From: a virus | Direction: 5' to 3' (one strand) | Length of the DNA stretch: 32,575 nt | Virus record (IMG/VR): IMGVR_UViG_3300009507_000066 | Span: 1 to 32,575 of that record | In this document: positions 22,343 to 31,082 of the stretch, one piece after another | Layout: every line of letters begins with the position of its first letter | Position numbering within the stretch: position 1 is the first letter of the stretch | The notes under the pieces: generated by a model | What the model saw: only the letters and a program-made list of their open reading frames with translations | What the model was told of the DNA's origin: nothing | Database searches by the model: none | Position numbers and translations under genes: made by a program

Positions 22343-22651
22343 CTATTTGATGGGGGGTACTATGTGAACCGCACGGGTATCAATATTAACATATGCAATA
22401 CGCACACCTAGTTTCTTTTGTACATCGGTGCGTTTTCGGTGAATCCTTGATGGCGACCTTCTGTTCTTTTGCTGCCTTATTCGATCTTTCTTAGCGTCCA
22501 GCAGTACAATTTTATGTGTTACCTTGTGGACTGCTATTAAGTCTGCTGGCCCGTTGGCAGCGAGGGGGATAAATACATAGTAATCTAACCGTAAAAAATG
22601 CTCAGTTAGTATTGTCTCACATATCCTACCGTAGAATTGGTGTTTAGACAT
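22343..22651 (-). CDS. Small PD-(D/E)XK-type nuclease
   Basis: 102 residues from an ATG with GGGGGCGG upstream. E12 in GRICETILTEHF, D37 in GPADLIAV and D52/K54 in LLDAKKD give the E...D...DxK arrangement of the PD-(D/E)XK superfamily, similar to Holliday-junction-resolvase-like or restriction-type small nucleases. The following segment is very basic (IRQQKNRRSPSRIHRKR), suited to DNA binding. It is the first leftward gene, divergent from the terminase genes, so it may be an early nuclease acting on branched DNA at packaging or on host DNA. Confidence 0.75.
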   Translation of the reverse strand: MSKHQFYGRICETILTEHFLRLDYYVFIPLAANGPADLIAVHKVTHKIVLLDAKKDRIRQQKNRRSPSRIHRKRTDVQKKLGVRIAYVNIDTRAVHIVPPIK

Positions 22652-22687
22652 ACCGCCCCCTAGATTTATTGCACCGCACCTATACAC

Positions 22688-22715
22688 AGTATAACAAAAT
22701 AGGTGGCCTTGTCAG
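22688..22715 (-). promoter_or_regulatory. Leftward promoter for the small nuclease
   Basis: On the minus strand CTGACA (22715-22710), a 16-base spacer and TATACT (22693-22688), about 36 bp before the nuclease ATG. Confidence 0.5.
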
Positions 22716-22738
22716 AAAATTACTGTATAGTGTGTTAA
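22709..22738 (+). promoter_or_regulatory. Possible rightward promoter for the structural genes
   Basis: TTGTCA (22709-22714) and TGTTAA (22733-22738), 18 bases apart, overlap the leftward promoter; TATAGT at 22726-22731 is another possible -10. A weak candidate, mentioned because the terminase block must start in this 112-bp divergent gap. Confidence 0.3.
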
Positions 22739-22763
22739 CGGTTAATTAAACCTGCGGAATATA

Positions 22764-23363
22764 ATGACTATAGTTGTAGAGACAGAGCTTAACGTGCCTT
22801 ACTCTAAAGACATGCCCTACGCGGACTTAAAGGCTCGCGTGGAGGCGGCTTGCAATACTGTGCAGGAACTAACCGAACACGGTTTAGAAGTTGACCCCAC
22901 TAAAGAAGATAAAGATGTAGCCGCTAGTATTGCGTTGGCGTATGCGGAAGACCCAGAGAAGACGAGTAAGAAGGTAACAGTTAAGAGAGCTGCTACCATG
23001 ACCCCCGCTTCGTTGGTCTTAACTAATAATATTTTGCAAGAGTTTGGGCGCTCCGTTGTAGAGAGCGCCGTTCAGATTCGGCATATGGTTACCAACAAGC
23101 TAGTACTTGAGTCAGATAACGCGGACCCCCGCGTGCGTCTTCGTGCACTTGAGTTACTGGGTAAGATATCTGACGTAGGTCTCTTCGCCGAAAAGTCCGA
23201 AGTTACTATAACTCATCAGTCTACAGATGACCTACGGCTCAAGTTACGGTCTAAGTTAGCTAGGCTAGTTAACCCTGAGTCGGATGACTGCATTATTATT
23301 GACGGGGATGCAGTGGACGTTGAGGAAGAACTTGGACTGAAGTCGAGCGCTGAGGATGAGTAG
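22764..23363 (+). CDS. terS: Terminase small subunit
   Basis: 199 residues, directly before and overlapping the large terminase. The N-terminal half has a helix-turn-helix-like stretch (DKDVAASIALAYAED, ~residues 49-63). The middle 'RVRLRALELLGKISDVGLF' (~123-141) and the Leu/Arg-rich segment after it match the C-terminal part of podovirus TerS proteins. The tail is acidic. It would recognise the packaging site and load TerL. The ribosome site is weak (GGAA, 5 bases from ATG). The assignment rests on position and this helical pattern rather than a firm motif. Confidence 0.75.
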   Translation: MTIVVETELNVPYSKDMPYADLKARVEAACNTVQELTEHGLEVDPTKEDKDVAASIALAYAEDPEKTSKKVTVKRAATMTPASLVLTNNILQEFGRSVVESAVQIRHMVTNKLVLESDNADPRVRLRALELLGKISDVGLFAEKSEVTITHQSTDDLRLKLRSKLARLVNPESDDCIIIDGDAVDVEEELGLKSSAEDE

Positions 23364-24906
23364 TACAGCTCTGGAATTTACGGAAGATGAAGTCCAAGCG
23401 ATGTTGGCAAACCTCGATGAGTATAGCGCCGAGGAAGTTGAAGAAATAGATAGGCTTGTAGATGAGCTAGCGGCTAGGAAACATAATGAAGCCGCGCACG
23501 AAGACCTCATTGAGTTCTGTAAACATATGATGCCGGAATTTATTGTTGGTAAACATCACAGGATTCTCGCTGATATGCTTATGGCTATCGAGCGTGACGA
23601 GAAAGACCGCATATGTGTTAACATCCCACCACGTCACGGGAAGTCGCAGCTTGTGTCTATTATGTACCCTGCGTGGTTTTTAGGGCGGAACCCGACTAAA
23701 AAAGTTATGATGGTCTCTCACACTACAGACCTAGCTGTGGATTTTGGGCGTAAGGTGCGGAACCTTATTAATACAGAACAATATCGCGAAATATTTCCAA
23801 ATGTTTCACTCGCATCGGACTCAAAATCTGCCGGTAGGTGGAACACAAGCGTTGGTGGAGAGTATTACGCGTGTGGTATTGGTAGCGCACTGGCGGGCCG
23901 TGGCGCTGACTTGTTATTGATAGATGACCCACACTCAGAACAAGACGTTATTAATGGTAATTTTGAAGTTTTTGCGAAAGCATACGAGTGGTTTACGTTT
24001 GGTGCTCGTACTCGACTTATGCCGGGGGGCCGTGTAGCCATTATTCAGACTAGATGGCACATGGATGACCTCACTGGGCGTGTTACAAGAGATATGAGCC
24101 AGAACGAAGGGGCGGATAAGTATGAAATAGTGGAGTTTCCTGCTATTTTAGACGTAGATAAGGAAGATGGCACCGCTGTCCAGAAGCCTTTATGGCCTGA
24201 GTTCTTTGATTTGGAGGCTTTGGCTCGTACAAAAGCCTCTATGCCGGTGTTTCAGTGGAACGCGCAGTACCAACAGCAGCCTACGGCGGAAGAAGCGGCG
24301 CTTATAAAGCGAGAATGGTGGGGGTCTTGGGAAAAAGAAGACCCGCCTAGCTGTGAATACATTATTATGTCCCTAGACGCCGCTGCGGAAACACATAACC
24401 GTGCAGATTACACCGCGCTCACGACATGGGGGGTGTTTTTTAACGAAGAAGTTAGTGAATACCACATTATACTACTAAATAGCATTAAACAGCGGGTAGA
24501 ATTTCCTGAATTGAAGAAGTTGGCTATGGAGGAGTACTCCGAGTGGGAGCCTGACTCGTTTATTGTGGAGAAAAAGAGTGCTGGAGCCGCGTTGTATCAA
24601 GAAATGCGGCGTATGGGGTTACCGGTATCTGAATACACCCCACATAGAGGGTCCGGGGATAAATTAGCGCGGTTAAATTCTGTAGCAGACATAGTAGCGT
24701 CCGGTATGGTATGGATACCACAGACGCGTTGGGGTGAAGAGCTTGTGGAAGAGATTGCAGGGTTTCCCTTTATGAGCCATGATGACTTAGTTGACTCAAC
24801 GGTTATGGCTCTTATGCGTTTTAGGCAAGGAGGGTTTATTACGTTGCCTTCTGATGAAGCAGAACCTATCAAATACTTTAAGCAACGCAGTGGTGGGTAT
24901 TATTAA
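23356..24906 (+). CDS. terL: Terminase large subunit
   Basis: 516 residues. The ATPase domain has PPRHGKSQ (91-98, Walker A), LLLIDDPH (186-193, Walker B) and the coupling motif region SHTTD / QTRWHMDD (231-238). The C-terminal nuclease has MSLDAAAE (338-345, D341), IVEKKSAG (403-410, E405) and HDDLVDS (475-481), the acidic residues of the RNase H-like packaging nuclease. It cuts concatemeric DNA and drives it into the prohead. The start overlaps the terS stop (8 bases), indicating coupling. The family assignment is secure. Confidence 0.95.
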   Translation: MSSTALEFTEDEVQAMLANLDEYSAEEVEEIDRLVDELAARKHNEAAHEDLIEFCKHMMPEFIVGKHHRILADMLMAIERDEKDRICVNIPPRHGKSQLVSIMYPAWFLGRNPTKKVMMVSHTTDLAVDFGRKVRNLINTEQYREIFPNVSLASDSKSAGRWNTSVGGEYYACGIGSALAGRGADLLLIDDPHSEQDVINGNFEVFAKAYEWFTFGARTRLMPGGRVAIIQTRWHMDDLTGRVTRDMSQNEGADKYEIVEFPAILDVDKEDGTAVQKPLWPEFFDLEALARTKASMPVFQWNAQYQQQPTAEEAALIKREWWGSWEKEDPPSCEYIIMSLDAAAETHNRADYTALTTWGVFFNEEVSEYHIILLNSIKQRVEFPELKKLAMEEYSEWEPDSFIVEKKSAGAALYQEMRRMGLPVSEYTPHRGSGDKLARLNSVADIVASGMVWIPQTRWGEELVEEIAGFPFMSHDDLVDSTVMALMRFRQGGFITLPSDEAEPIKYFKQRSGGYY

Positions 24907-24916
24907 GGAATAGAAT

Positions 24917-27376
24917 ATGGCTATTGAAAAAGGATTATATGAAGCCCCCGCTGGTATTGACGAAGATATGGGTGAGGGAGAAGAGGTAGGACTTGAGATT
25001 GAAGTCGTCAATCCAGACATGGTTACTTTGGATGACGGCAGTGTAGAGATTACCCTTGTGGCTGGAGAAGACCTTGGGGCTACCGAGTTTACCGCTAACC
25101 TTGCAGAAAACCTAGATGATAATGTGTTAGCTTCTCTTGCAGATGAACTCATTGATTATGTAGATAGTGACGTAGAAGGCCGCAAAGATTGGGCAGACAC
25201 TTTTGTTAAAGGGCTCGACGTATTAGGATTTAAATACGAGGAACGCACTGACCCATGGGATGGTGCGTGTGGCGTGTACTCTACAGTACTAGCTGAAGCC
25301 GCTATCCGCTTTCAGGCAGAGACTATGAGCGAGACGTTTCCCGCTGCAGGTCCGGTACGAACTAAAATTCTAGGCGAAGAAACATCTGAGAAAGAAGAAG
25401 CCGCTAATCGTGTCCGTGCGGATATGAACTATGAGCTTACTGAGCAAATGGTAGAGTATCGTCCCGAGCATGAGCGTATGCTTTATAGTCTTGGGCTAGC
25501 AGGTTCTGCATTTAAGAAAGTTTACTACGACCCTAACCTTGGTCGGCAGATAGCTATCTACATTCCAGCAGAAGATGTTATCGTGCCTTATGGAGCATCT
25601 CATATAGAGAGTGCCGAACGTGTTACTCATGTAATGCGTAAAACTAAAAACGAACTTAAGAAACTACAAGCTAATGGCTTCTATAGAGACGTAGACCTCG
25701 GAGACCCCCAAGCCTTCCACACAGATATTGAAAAACGTAAAGCAGAGGAAGGCGGGTTCTCTATTACTGATGACGAGCGGTATGCACTTTACGAGATTCA
25801 CGCAGACCTTGTTATCGATGGAGCAGGAGATTCTGAGGACGACGAGATTGCTCGCCCATATGTGGTTACTATTGAGCGGGGCACCTACGAAGTTCTATCT
25901 ATTCGCCGAAACTGGAACCCTGACGATCCGCTTATGCTTAAGCGCCAGCATTTTGTACATTATGTATACGTGCCGGGATTTGGATTTTATGGGCTTGGGC
26001 TGATCCACATTATTGGTGGGTACGCTCGTGCGGGTACTTCTATAATTCGCCAGCTCGTAGATGCGGGCACACTGTCTAACCTTCCGGGGGGCTTAAAGAC
26101 ACGTGGGCTACGTATTAAAGGAGATGATACGCCTATCGAGCCCGGTGAGTGGCGTGATGTAGACGTGCCGTCTGGTAGTGTTCGTGATAATATCATGCCC
26201 CTTCCGTACAAAGAGCCTTCACAAACTCTACTCGCCCTACTCGATAAAATTACAAACGAAGGCCGTAGGCTAGGCGCTATCAGTGACATGAACATCTCTG
26301 ATATGTCGGCTAATGCTCCGGTGGGCACGACACTTGCGTTGCTTGAGCGTACACTTAAACCTATGGCTGCAGTACAGGCCCGCGTACACTATGCTATGAA
26401 GCAGGAGTTTAAACTCTTAAAGGCTATTATGGCTGAGTACGCTCCTGCGGAATACGGGTATCAGCCTCTCCGAGGAGAGGTTACTGCACGACAGGCTGAC
26501 TACGCGCTAGTAGATGTAATTCCTGTTAGTGACCCTAATAGCTCTACTATGGCCCAACGTGTTGTGCAGTACCAAGCTGTCTTACAGATGGCCCAATCTG
26601 CCCCGCAGATTTACGACTTACCTGCGCTTCATAGGCAGATGATCGAGGTGCTAGGAGTTAAGAACGCAGATAAATTAGTGCCAACTACAGATGATATGAA
26701 ACCGGCTGATCCTGTTAGTGAGAACATGGACGCACTAAACGGCAAGCCTATGAAGGCGTTTATCTATCAGGACCACGACGCGCATATCGCTACACACACT
26801 TCGTTTATGCAAGACCCGATGGTCGCTAAATTAATTGGGCAGAACCCTCAAGCACAGCAGATTATGGCCTCACTACAAGCGCATATCGCTGAGCATCTTG
26901 GGTTTAGCTACCGTAAACAGATTGAGGAGCGGCTCGGTGTCCCACTACCTGCGCCAAATGAAAACTTACCTGAAGTTGTTGAAATCAATCTGGCGCGGCT
27001 TATGGCAGACGCTGGCAAACAACTTACTCAGTCCCATCAGCAGCAGGCTGCGCAACAACAAGCTCAGCAACAGAATCAAGACCCTGTATTACAACTGCAA
27101 CGCCAAGAGATGGCTACTAAGGAAGCTGAAGTTCAGCGCAAGACGCAGAAAGATCAGATGGATATGCAGTTACGTATGGCTGAGCAGCAACGTAAAGCTC
27201 AGTCTGATAAAGTTGGAGCTATTATTGAAGCTCAAAAACTTGAGTTGGAGAAAACTTCACTTATTGTGGACGCGCAGAAAGATAAAGTAAAAGTTGACGC
27301 TGCCCTTAAAGCAGACGCGGATAAACTAGACCTTGAGATATTTAAAACTGTAACCGCTCCTAACAAGGGGAAATAA
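24917..27376 (+). CDS. Portal protein (P22 gp1-type, long)
   Basis: 819 residues. The first about 90 are acidic and variable. The core contains 'RKDWADTFVKGLDVLGFKYEERTDPWDGACG' (described by its ends, ~90-122), SAFKKVYYDP (~196-205), IPAEDVIVPYGA (213-224) and RHFVHYVYVPGFGFYGLG-type motifs of the long portal family seen in P22-like and marine podoviruses. The C-terminal 180 residues are Gln-rich and coiled coil (QQQAAQQQAQQQ), typical of the extended portal barrel. Twelve copies form the DNA gate at one vertex. It lies in the expected position after terL. Confidence 0.92.
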   Translation: MAIEKGLYEAPAGIDEDMGEGEEVGLEIEVVNPDMVTLDDGSVEITLVAGEDLGATEFTANLAENLDDNVLASLADELIDYVDSDVEGRKDWADTFVKGLDVLGFKYEERTDPWDGACGVYSTVLAEAAIRFQAETMSETFPAAGPVRTKILGEETSEKEEAANRVRADMNYELTEQMVEYRPEHERMLYSLGLAGSAFKKVYYDPNLGRQIAIYIPAEDVIVPYGASHIESAERVTHVMRKTKNELKKLQANGFYRDVDLGDPQAFHTDIEKRKAEEGGFSITDDERYALYEIHADLVIDGAGDSEDDEIARPYVVTIERGTYEVLSIRRNWNPDDPLMLKRQHFVHYVYVPGFGFYGLGLIHIIGGYARAGTSIIRQLVDAGTLSNLPGGLKTRGLRIKGDDTPIEPGEWRDVDVPSGSVRDNIMPLPYKEPSQTLLALLDKITNEGRRLGAISDMNISDMSANAPVGTTLALLERTLKPMAAVQARVHYAMKQEFKLLKAIMAEYAPAEYGYQPLRGEVTARQADYALVDVIPVSDPNSSTMAQRVVQYQAVLQMAQSAPQIYDLPALHRQMIEVLGVKNADKLVPTTDDMKPADPVSENMDALNGKPMKAFIYQDHDAHIATHTSFMQDPMVAKLIGQNPQAQQIMASLQAHIAEHLGFSYRKQIEERLGVPLPAPNENLPEVVEINLARLMADAGKQLTQSHQQQAAQQQAQQQNQDPVLQLQRQEMATKEAEVQRKTQKDQMDMQLRMAEQQRKAQSDKVGAIIEAQKLELEKTSLIVDAQKDKVKVDAALKADADKLDLEIFKTVTAPNKGK

Positions 27377-27385
27377 GGACATTTT

Positions 27386-27583
27386 ATGGCTAACACCGTC
27401 TTTGGCGTGCTTAAAGAACGTATCGAGGAGCAGCGCTCCTCTGCAGTGGACTTCTTATCTACCGGTAGTACTAAAGACTACGCGGAATATAAGGAATTGT
27501 GCGGTTTAATTCGGGGTCTCGACTCCGCGCTCTTACACATGGAAGACCTCTTGCGAAACCATATGGAAACTGATGATGACTAA
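27386..27583 (+). CDS. Small coiled-coil protein between portal and GroES-like gene
   Basis: 65 residues, largely helical (VLKERIEEQRSSAVDFL, LIRGLDSALLHMEDLL), ending acidic (METDDD). A similar small helical gene sits after the portal in many podovirus-like genomes; function unknown. It begins ten bases after the portal stop, and its end overlaps the next gene by eleven bases, so translation is coupled. Confidence 0.7.
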   Translation: MANTVFGVLKERIEEQRSSAVDFLSTGSTKDYAEYKELCGLIRGLDSALLHMEDLLRNHMETDDD

Positions 27584-27956
27584 TGCAGCTAAAAAACAAC
27601 GTTCCGAGGAAGAAGTTTTTGAGGCCCAACTACCGCGACCTGCTGGGTATCATATTCTGATTGCTTTGCCTGAAATCGAAGAAACTTATGGGGATAGTGG
27701 GATTATTAAGACTGATACCGCGAAGCACCATGAGTACATCATGTCAATTATTGGCCTTGTGGTCGATATGGGAGACATGGCCTACAGCGACAAAGAGCGA
27801 TACCCAACCGGCCCTTGGTGTAAACCGGGGGATTTCGTAATGTTCCGGGCTAATAGTGGGACACGGTTTAAAATTGGGGAAAAGGAATTTCGTTTGATGA
27901 ACGATGACAGTGTAGAAGCTGTTGTTCCTGACCCCCGTGGTATTGTAAAAGCGTAG
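27573..27956 (+). CDS. GroES-like co-chaperonin
   Basis: 127 residues. After a charged N-terminus, PAGYHILIALPEIEE (23-37) gives the opening strand and SGIIKT (42-47) the hydrophobic Ile-containing mobile loop that docks on GroEL. IGLVVDMG (60-67), CKPGDFVMFR (83-92) and FRLMNDDSVEAVV (106-118) correspond to the 'GxVvavG', 'VkvGD.VlF' and 'll.e.dilAvv' strands of GroES. Phage GroES homologues (for example T4 gp31) adapt host GroEL to fold capsid proteins. Its place beside scaffold and capsid genes fits this. Identification by fold pattern; sequence identity to GroES is low. Confidence 0.78.
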   Translation: MMTNAAKKQRSEEEVFEAQLPRPAGYHILIALPEIEETYGDSGIIKTDTAKHHEYIMSIIGLVVDMGDMAYSDKERYPTGPWCKPGDFVMFRANSGTRFKIGEKEFRLMNDDSVEAVVPDPRGIVKA

Positions 27957-27967
27957 GAGATAATCTA

Positions 27968-28978
27968 ATGCCGTTTGAAAAAGTTGAGTTCTCACTTCCA
28001 GACCCAGATACAGGGGACGAAGGCATAGAGATAGAAGTTGCCCCGTCTTCAGCAAAAACTATGGGAGAGCCAGATGAAGCACCAGCTAGCCCGCCTGAAG
28101 AAGATTTTGCTGTTGAAGTCGTAGACGACACACCTAAAGCTGATCGTAATCGGAAAGCATCTGACCCTCCCGAAGATGTAACCGAGGATGAGCTAGGAGA
28201 GTACTCTGAAAAAGTACAGAAACGAATTAAGCATTTTAGTAAGGGCTACCACGATGAGCGAAGAGCTAAAGAAGCAGCGCTACGTGAACGCCAAGAACTA
28301 GAACGTGTTACACAGCAGCTTATAGAAGAGAATAAAAATCTAAAGGGCACAGTTGGAAAAAACCAAACTGCACTTTTGGATCAAGCTAAGCACGCTGTGG
28401 ATACGGAACTAACAGAAGCCAAACGTGCGTACAAAGATGCGTACGAGTCTGGTGACTCAGAAGCGGTACTAGAAGCACAAGAAAGTTTAACTACCGCTAA
28501 AATAAAGGCAGATAGGCTAAACAATATAAAGCTACCCCCTTTACAGAGTAACGAGTTACCTGTAGATTCAGAAGAACCGAACAACCAACCCGCTCCAGCG
28601 CAGGTTGATGCACGAGCCGAGGAATGGGCAAAGTCTAATCCATGGTTTGGCACAGACGATGAGATGACAGGTTACGCGCTGGGGTTGCATGAAAAACTTG
28701 TCAAATCGGGCGTAAGTCCGCAAAGTGATGAATACTACGAGGCACTTAACTCTCGTATGCAAAGGTTATTTCCTGAGAATTTCGATTCTGATGAGGTAGC
28801 TGAAGACGACACGCCGAGACGGCAAGCGAATGTGGTTGCCCCCGCTACGCGGAGCACAGCACCTAAGAAGGTGGTACTAACGCAAACACAAGTAACACTT
28901 GCAAAACGTCTAGGACTTACACCGAAACAATACGCCGAACAGGTTGCAATAGATATGAGGAAAGCAAAAAATGGCTGA
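27968..28978 (+). CDS. Scaffolding protein
   Basis: 336 residues. The N-terminal 100 are strongly acidic and proline/alanine rich, followed by a long charged coiled coil (ELERVTQQLIEENKN region) and a basic C-terminal segment with LTQTQVTLAKRLGLTPKQYA. This composition and location just before the capsid genes are typical of phage scaffolding proteins, which shape the prohead and then leave or are cleaved; the basic helix at the end would bind the capsid protein. AGGAGA precedes the ATG. Confidence 0.75.
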   Translation: MPFEKVEFSLPDPDTGDEGIEIEVAPSSAKTMGEPDEAPASPPEEDFAVEVVDDTPKADRNRKASDPPEDVTEDELGEYSEKVQKRIKHFSKGYHDERRAKEAALRERQELERVTQQLIEENKNLKGTVGKNQTALLDQAKHAVDTELTEAKRAYKDAYESGDSEAVLEAQESLTTAKIKADRLNNIKLPPLQSNELPVDSEEPNNQPAPAQVDARAEEWAKSNPWFGTDDEMTGYALGLHEKLVKSGVSPQSDEYYEALNSRMQRLFPENFDSDEVAEDDTPRRQANVVAPATRSTAPKKVVLTQTQVTLAKRLGLTPKQYAEQVAIDMRKAKNG

Positions 28979-29420
28979 GAACCGAATCGCCCGTGACAAT
29001 GAGACCCGTGAGAAGAGTACCCGCACAAGAGCTTGGCAGCGCCCGGAGGTTTTACCATCTCCCGATCCTGAGCCGGGGTATAAGTATCATTGGGTACGTG
29101 TTTCCACGCAAGGTCAAGTAGACGCCACTAATGTTTCCTCAAAACTCCGTGAAGGTTGGGAACCTGTAAAAGCAGTAGATCACCCAGAGATTACTATGGT
29201 TTCTGTGGAACAAGAGCGTTTCAAAGATAATGTAGTGATTGGTGGGCTTATGCTTTGCAAAGCTCCGGCTGAACTCGTTGAAGAACGTTCCGCTTATTAC
29301 AAAGAACAAAGCGATTCGCAGATACGGTCAGTAGACAACAACCTTATGCGGGAAAACGACCCTCGAATGCCGCTATTTAATGAGCGAAAGTCGAAGGTTA
29401 CTTTTGGCAATGGAACTTAA
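28971..29420 (+). CDS. Small protein of the head region, probably virion-associated
   Basis: 149 residues, overlapping the scaffold gene by eight bases. The N-terminus is basic and charged, with 'REKSTRTRAWQRPEVLPSPDPEPGY' around residues 13-37, then YHWVRVSTQGQVDATNVSS and a Lys/Glu-rich remainder. Several marine podovirus-like genomes have an equivalent gene between scaffold and capsid, and it may be a virion component or assembly factor. No catalytic motif. Its position is the main evidence. Confidence 0.6.
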   Translation: MAENRIARDNETREKSTRTRAWQRPEVLPSPDPEPGYKYHWVRVSTQGQVDATNVSSKLREGWEPVKAVDHPEITMVSVEQERFKDNVVIGGLMLCKAPAELVEERSAYYKEQSDSQIRSVDNNLMRENDPRMPLFNERKSKVTFGNGT

Positions 29421-29440
29421 ACCTAAATAGGATATAAATC

Positions 29441-30055
29441 ATGTCTACTACAAGTGCAGGTTACGGGCTTATCCCCGTAAAACGAGCTGACGGTATGCCA
29501 TATGCTGGTGCCCGCGATTCGTTTTTGATTACCCCTGCAGGTGTTTCTCAGAACATTGGCTACGGCTCAATCGTTGAGATCGCTGCAGGATACGTGCAAC
29601 TCGCTAGTGGTACTGGCGCAGATGCGACTACTAACAATCTCGGCGGTAGCTCTATCGGCGCGCTGGGTGTGTTTGTTGGCTGTGAGTACGTTAACGCTCA
29701 AAACCAAACAATCTTCTCTCAGTACTACCCTTCAGGTACGACTAACGCTACGGCGTTTGTTATCACTGATCCGGGTGTTACTTTCCAAGCACAGGCAGAC
29801 GGCCCAATCGCACAAACTGCATTGGGGCACAATGCTCCACTCACTGGTGCGCAAAACGCTACTACCTCTATCGATACCTTTACTGGCAAGTCTGTTATGC
29901 AGATCGACGCTACTACTGCTACAGCAACCAAGGCATTTAAAGTTATCGGGTTTGTAACCAGACCGGGGTCTACTATTGGCGATGCCTATACTGATGTATT
30001 GGTAAAGATTAACTCACCGTATCATCAGTATGGTACGGGCATCGTAGGAGAATAA
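29441..30055 (+). CDS. Capsid decoration-like protein
   Basis: 204 residues of Gly/Ala/Thr-rich, beta-strand-prone sequence (SIGALGVFVGCEYVNAQNQT, TTATATKAFKVIGFV), the composition of small phage virion proteins, directly upstream of the major capsid gene with only three bases between. Proteins of this size and place often stabilise the shell from outside. AGGATA lies before the ATG. Whether it is a decoration protein or a connector is not decided by sequence. Confidence 0.6.
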   Translation: MSTTSAGYGLIPVKRADGMPYAGARDSFLITPAGVSQNIGYGSIVEIAAGYVQLASGTGADATTNNLGGSSIGALGVFVGCEYVNAQNQTIFSQYYPSGTTNATAFVITDPGVTFQAQADGPIAQTALGHNAPLTGAQNATTSIDTFTGKSVMQIDATTATATKAFKVIGFVTRPGSTIGDAYTDVLVKINSPYHQYGTGIVGE

Positions 30056-30058
30056 ATC

Positions 30059-30964
30059 ATGGCTATTTCACGCTCCCAACTACTGAAAGAACTTCTCCCC
30101 GGACTTAACGCGTTATTCGGTTTGGAATACGCAAAGTACGGTGAGGAACACAAAGAGATTTTCGAAACGGAAAGCTCAGATCGTTCTTTCGAAGAAGAAG
30201 TAAAGCTGTCTGGCTTTTCTGCTGCACCTGTTAAAGGCGAAGGCTCTGCCATCGAATATGACAATGCACAAGAATCATGGTCAGCTCGCTATACGCACGA
30301 AACTGTTGCAATGGGCTTCTCTGTTACTGAAGAAGCTATTGAAGATAACTTGTACGACTCTCTGTCGTCTCGTTATACGAAGGCATTGGCTCGTGCTATG
30401 GCGTACACCAAACAAGTTAAAGGAGCAGCCGTTCTTAACAACGCTTTCTCCGGTACTACGTATGGTGACGGCAAAGTTCTTTGCACCACGGACCACCCAC
30501 TTGTTTCGGGCGGTACAAACTCCAACGAACCAGCGGTTGCTGCTGACCTCAACGAAACTTCGCTTGAGGCTGCTGTTATCCAAATCTCTGGTTGGACGGA
30601 CGAACGTGGTCTGTTGATTGCCGCTAAACCGCGCAAGCTCGTGATCCCACCAGCTCTTCAGTTCGTCGCTACTCGACTGCTGGAGACTGAAGGTCGCGTT
30701 GGCACGGCGGATAACGACCTCAACGCACTCCGCAATAACGGCTCGATTCCTGAAGGTTATGCTATCAACCACTATTTGACCGACACGAACGCTTGGTTCC
30801 TTTGCACCGACGTTCCAAATGGCTTGAAGCATTTCGTTCGTACCCCAATGAGCACATCTATGGATGCTGACTTTGATACGGGTAACAGCCGCTATAAAGC
30901 TCGTGAGCGTTATTCGTTTGGTGTATCTGATCCTCTTGGAATCTTTGGTTCACCCGGCGCATAA
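30059..30964 (+). CDS. Major capsid protein (Mu gpT-like)
   Basis: 301 residues. It shows the pattern of the Mu-like major head subunit family: SRSQLLKELLPGLNALFGLEY (start region), 'SARYTHETVAMGFSVTEEAIEDNLY' (around 77-101), KALARAMAYTKQVKGAAVLN (~108-127), LCTTDHPL, RGLLIAAKPRKLVIPP (~184-199), LYFGVSDP-type end RYSFGVSDPLGIFG. HK97-fold proteins of this family form the shell. GGAGAA lies just before the ATG. A strong terminator follows the gene, as expected for a very highly expressed gene. Confidence 0.9.
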   Translation: MAISRSQLLKELLPGLNALFGLEYAKYGEEHKEIFETESSDRSFEEEVKLSGFSAAPVKGEGSAIEYDNAQESWSARYTHETVAMGFSVTEEAIEDNLYDSLSSRYTKALARAMAYTKQVKGAAVLNNAFSGTTYGDGKVLCTTDHPLVSGGTNSNEPAVAADLNETSLEAAVIQISGWTDERGLLIAAKPRKLVIPPALQFVATRLLETEGRVGTADNDLNALRNNGSIPEGYAINHYLTDTNAWFLCTDVPNGLKHFVRTPMSTSMDADFDTGNSRYKARERYSFGVSDPLGIFGSPGA

Positions 30965-30985
30965 CAACTTACGTCGTATTATATT

Positions 30986-31018
30986 AAGGGGAGTACTTGC
31001 TACTCCCCTTTTTATTTT
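30986..31018 (+). terminator. Rightward rho-independent terminator after the capsid gene
   Basis: AAGGGGAGTA (30986-30995), five-base loop, TACTCCCCTT (31001-31010), then TTTATTTT. It separates high-level capsid transcription from the downstream genes. Confidence 0.9.
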
Positions 31019-31082
31019 GTATACTAACTCATCCCTGACAGTTACATTGTGTAGCTGACACCAGCCAAGACAGGAGATACTC

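Noticed and set aside
30281-30832. Minus-strand 183-codon frame inside the capsid gene
   Set aside because: Antisense shadow of the major capsid protein; no start signal and no credible domain.
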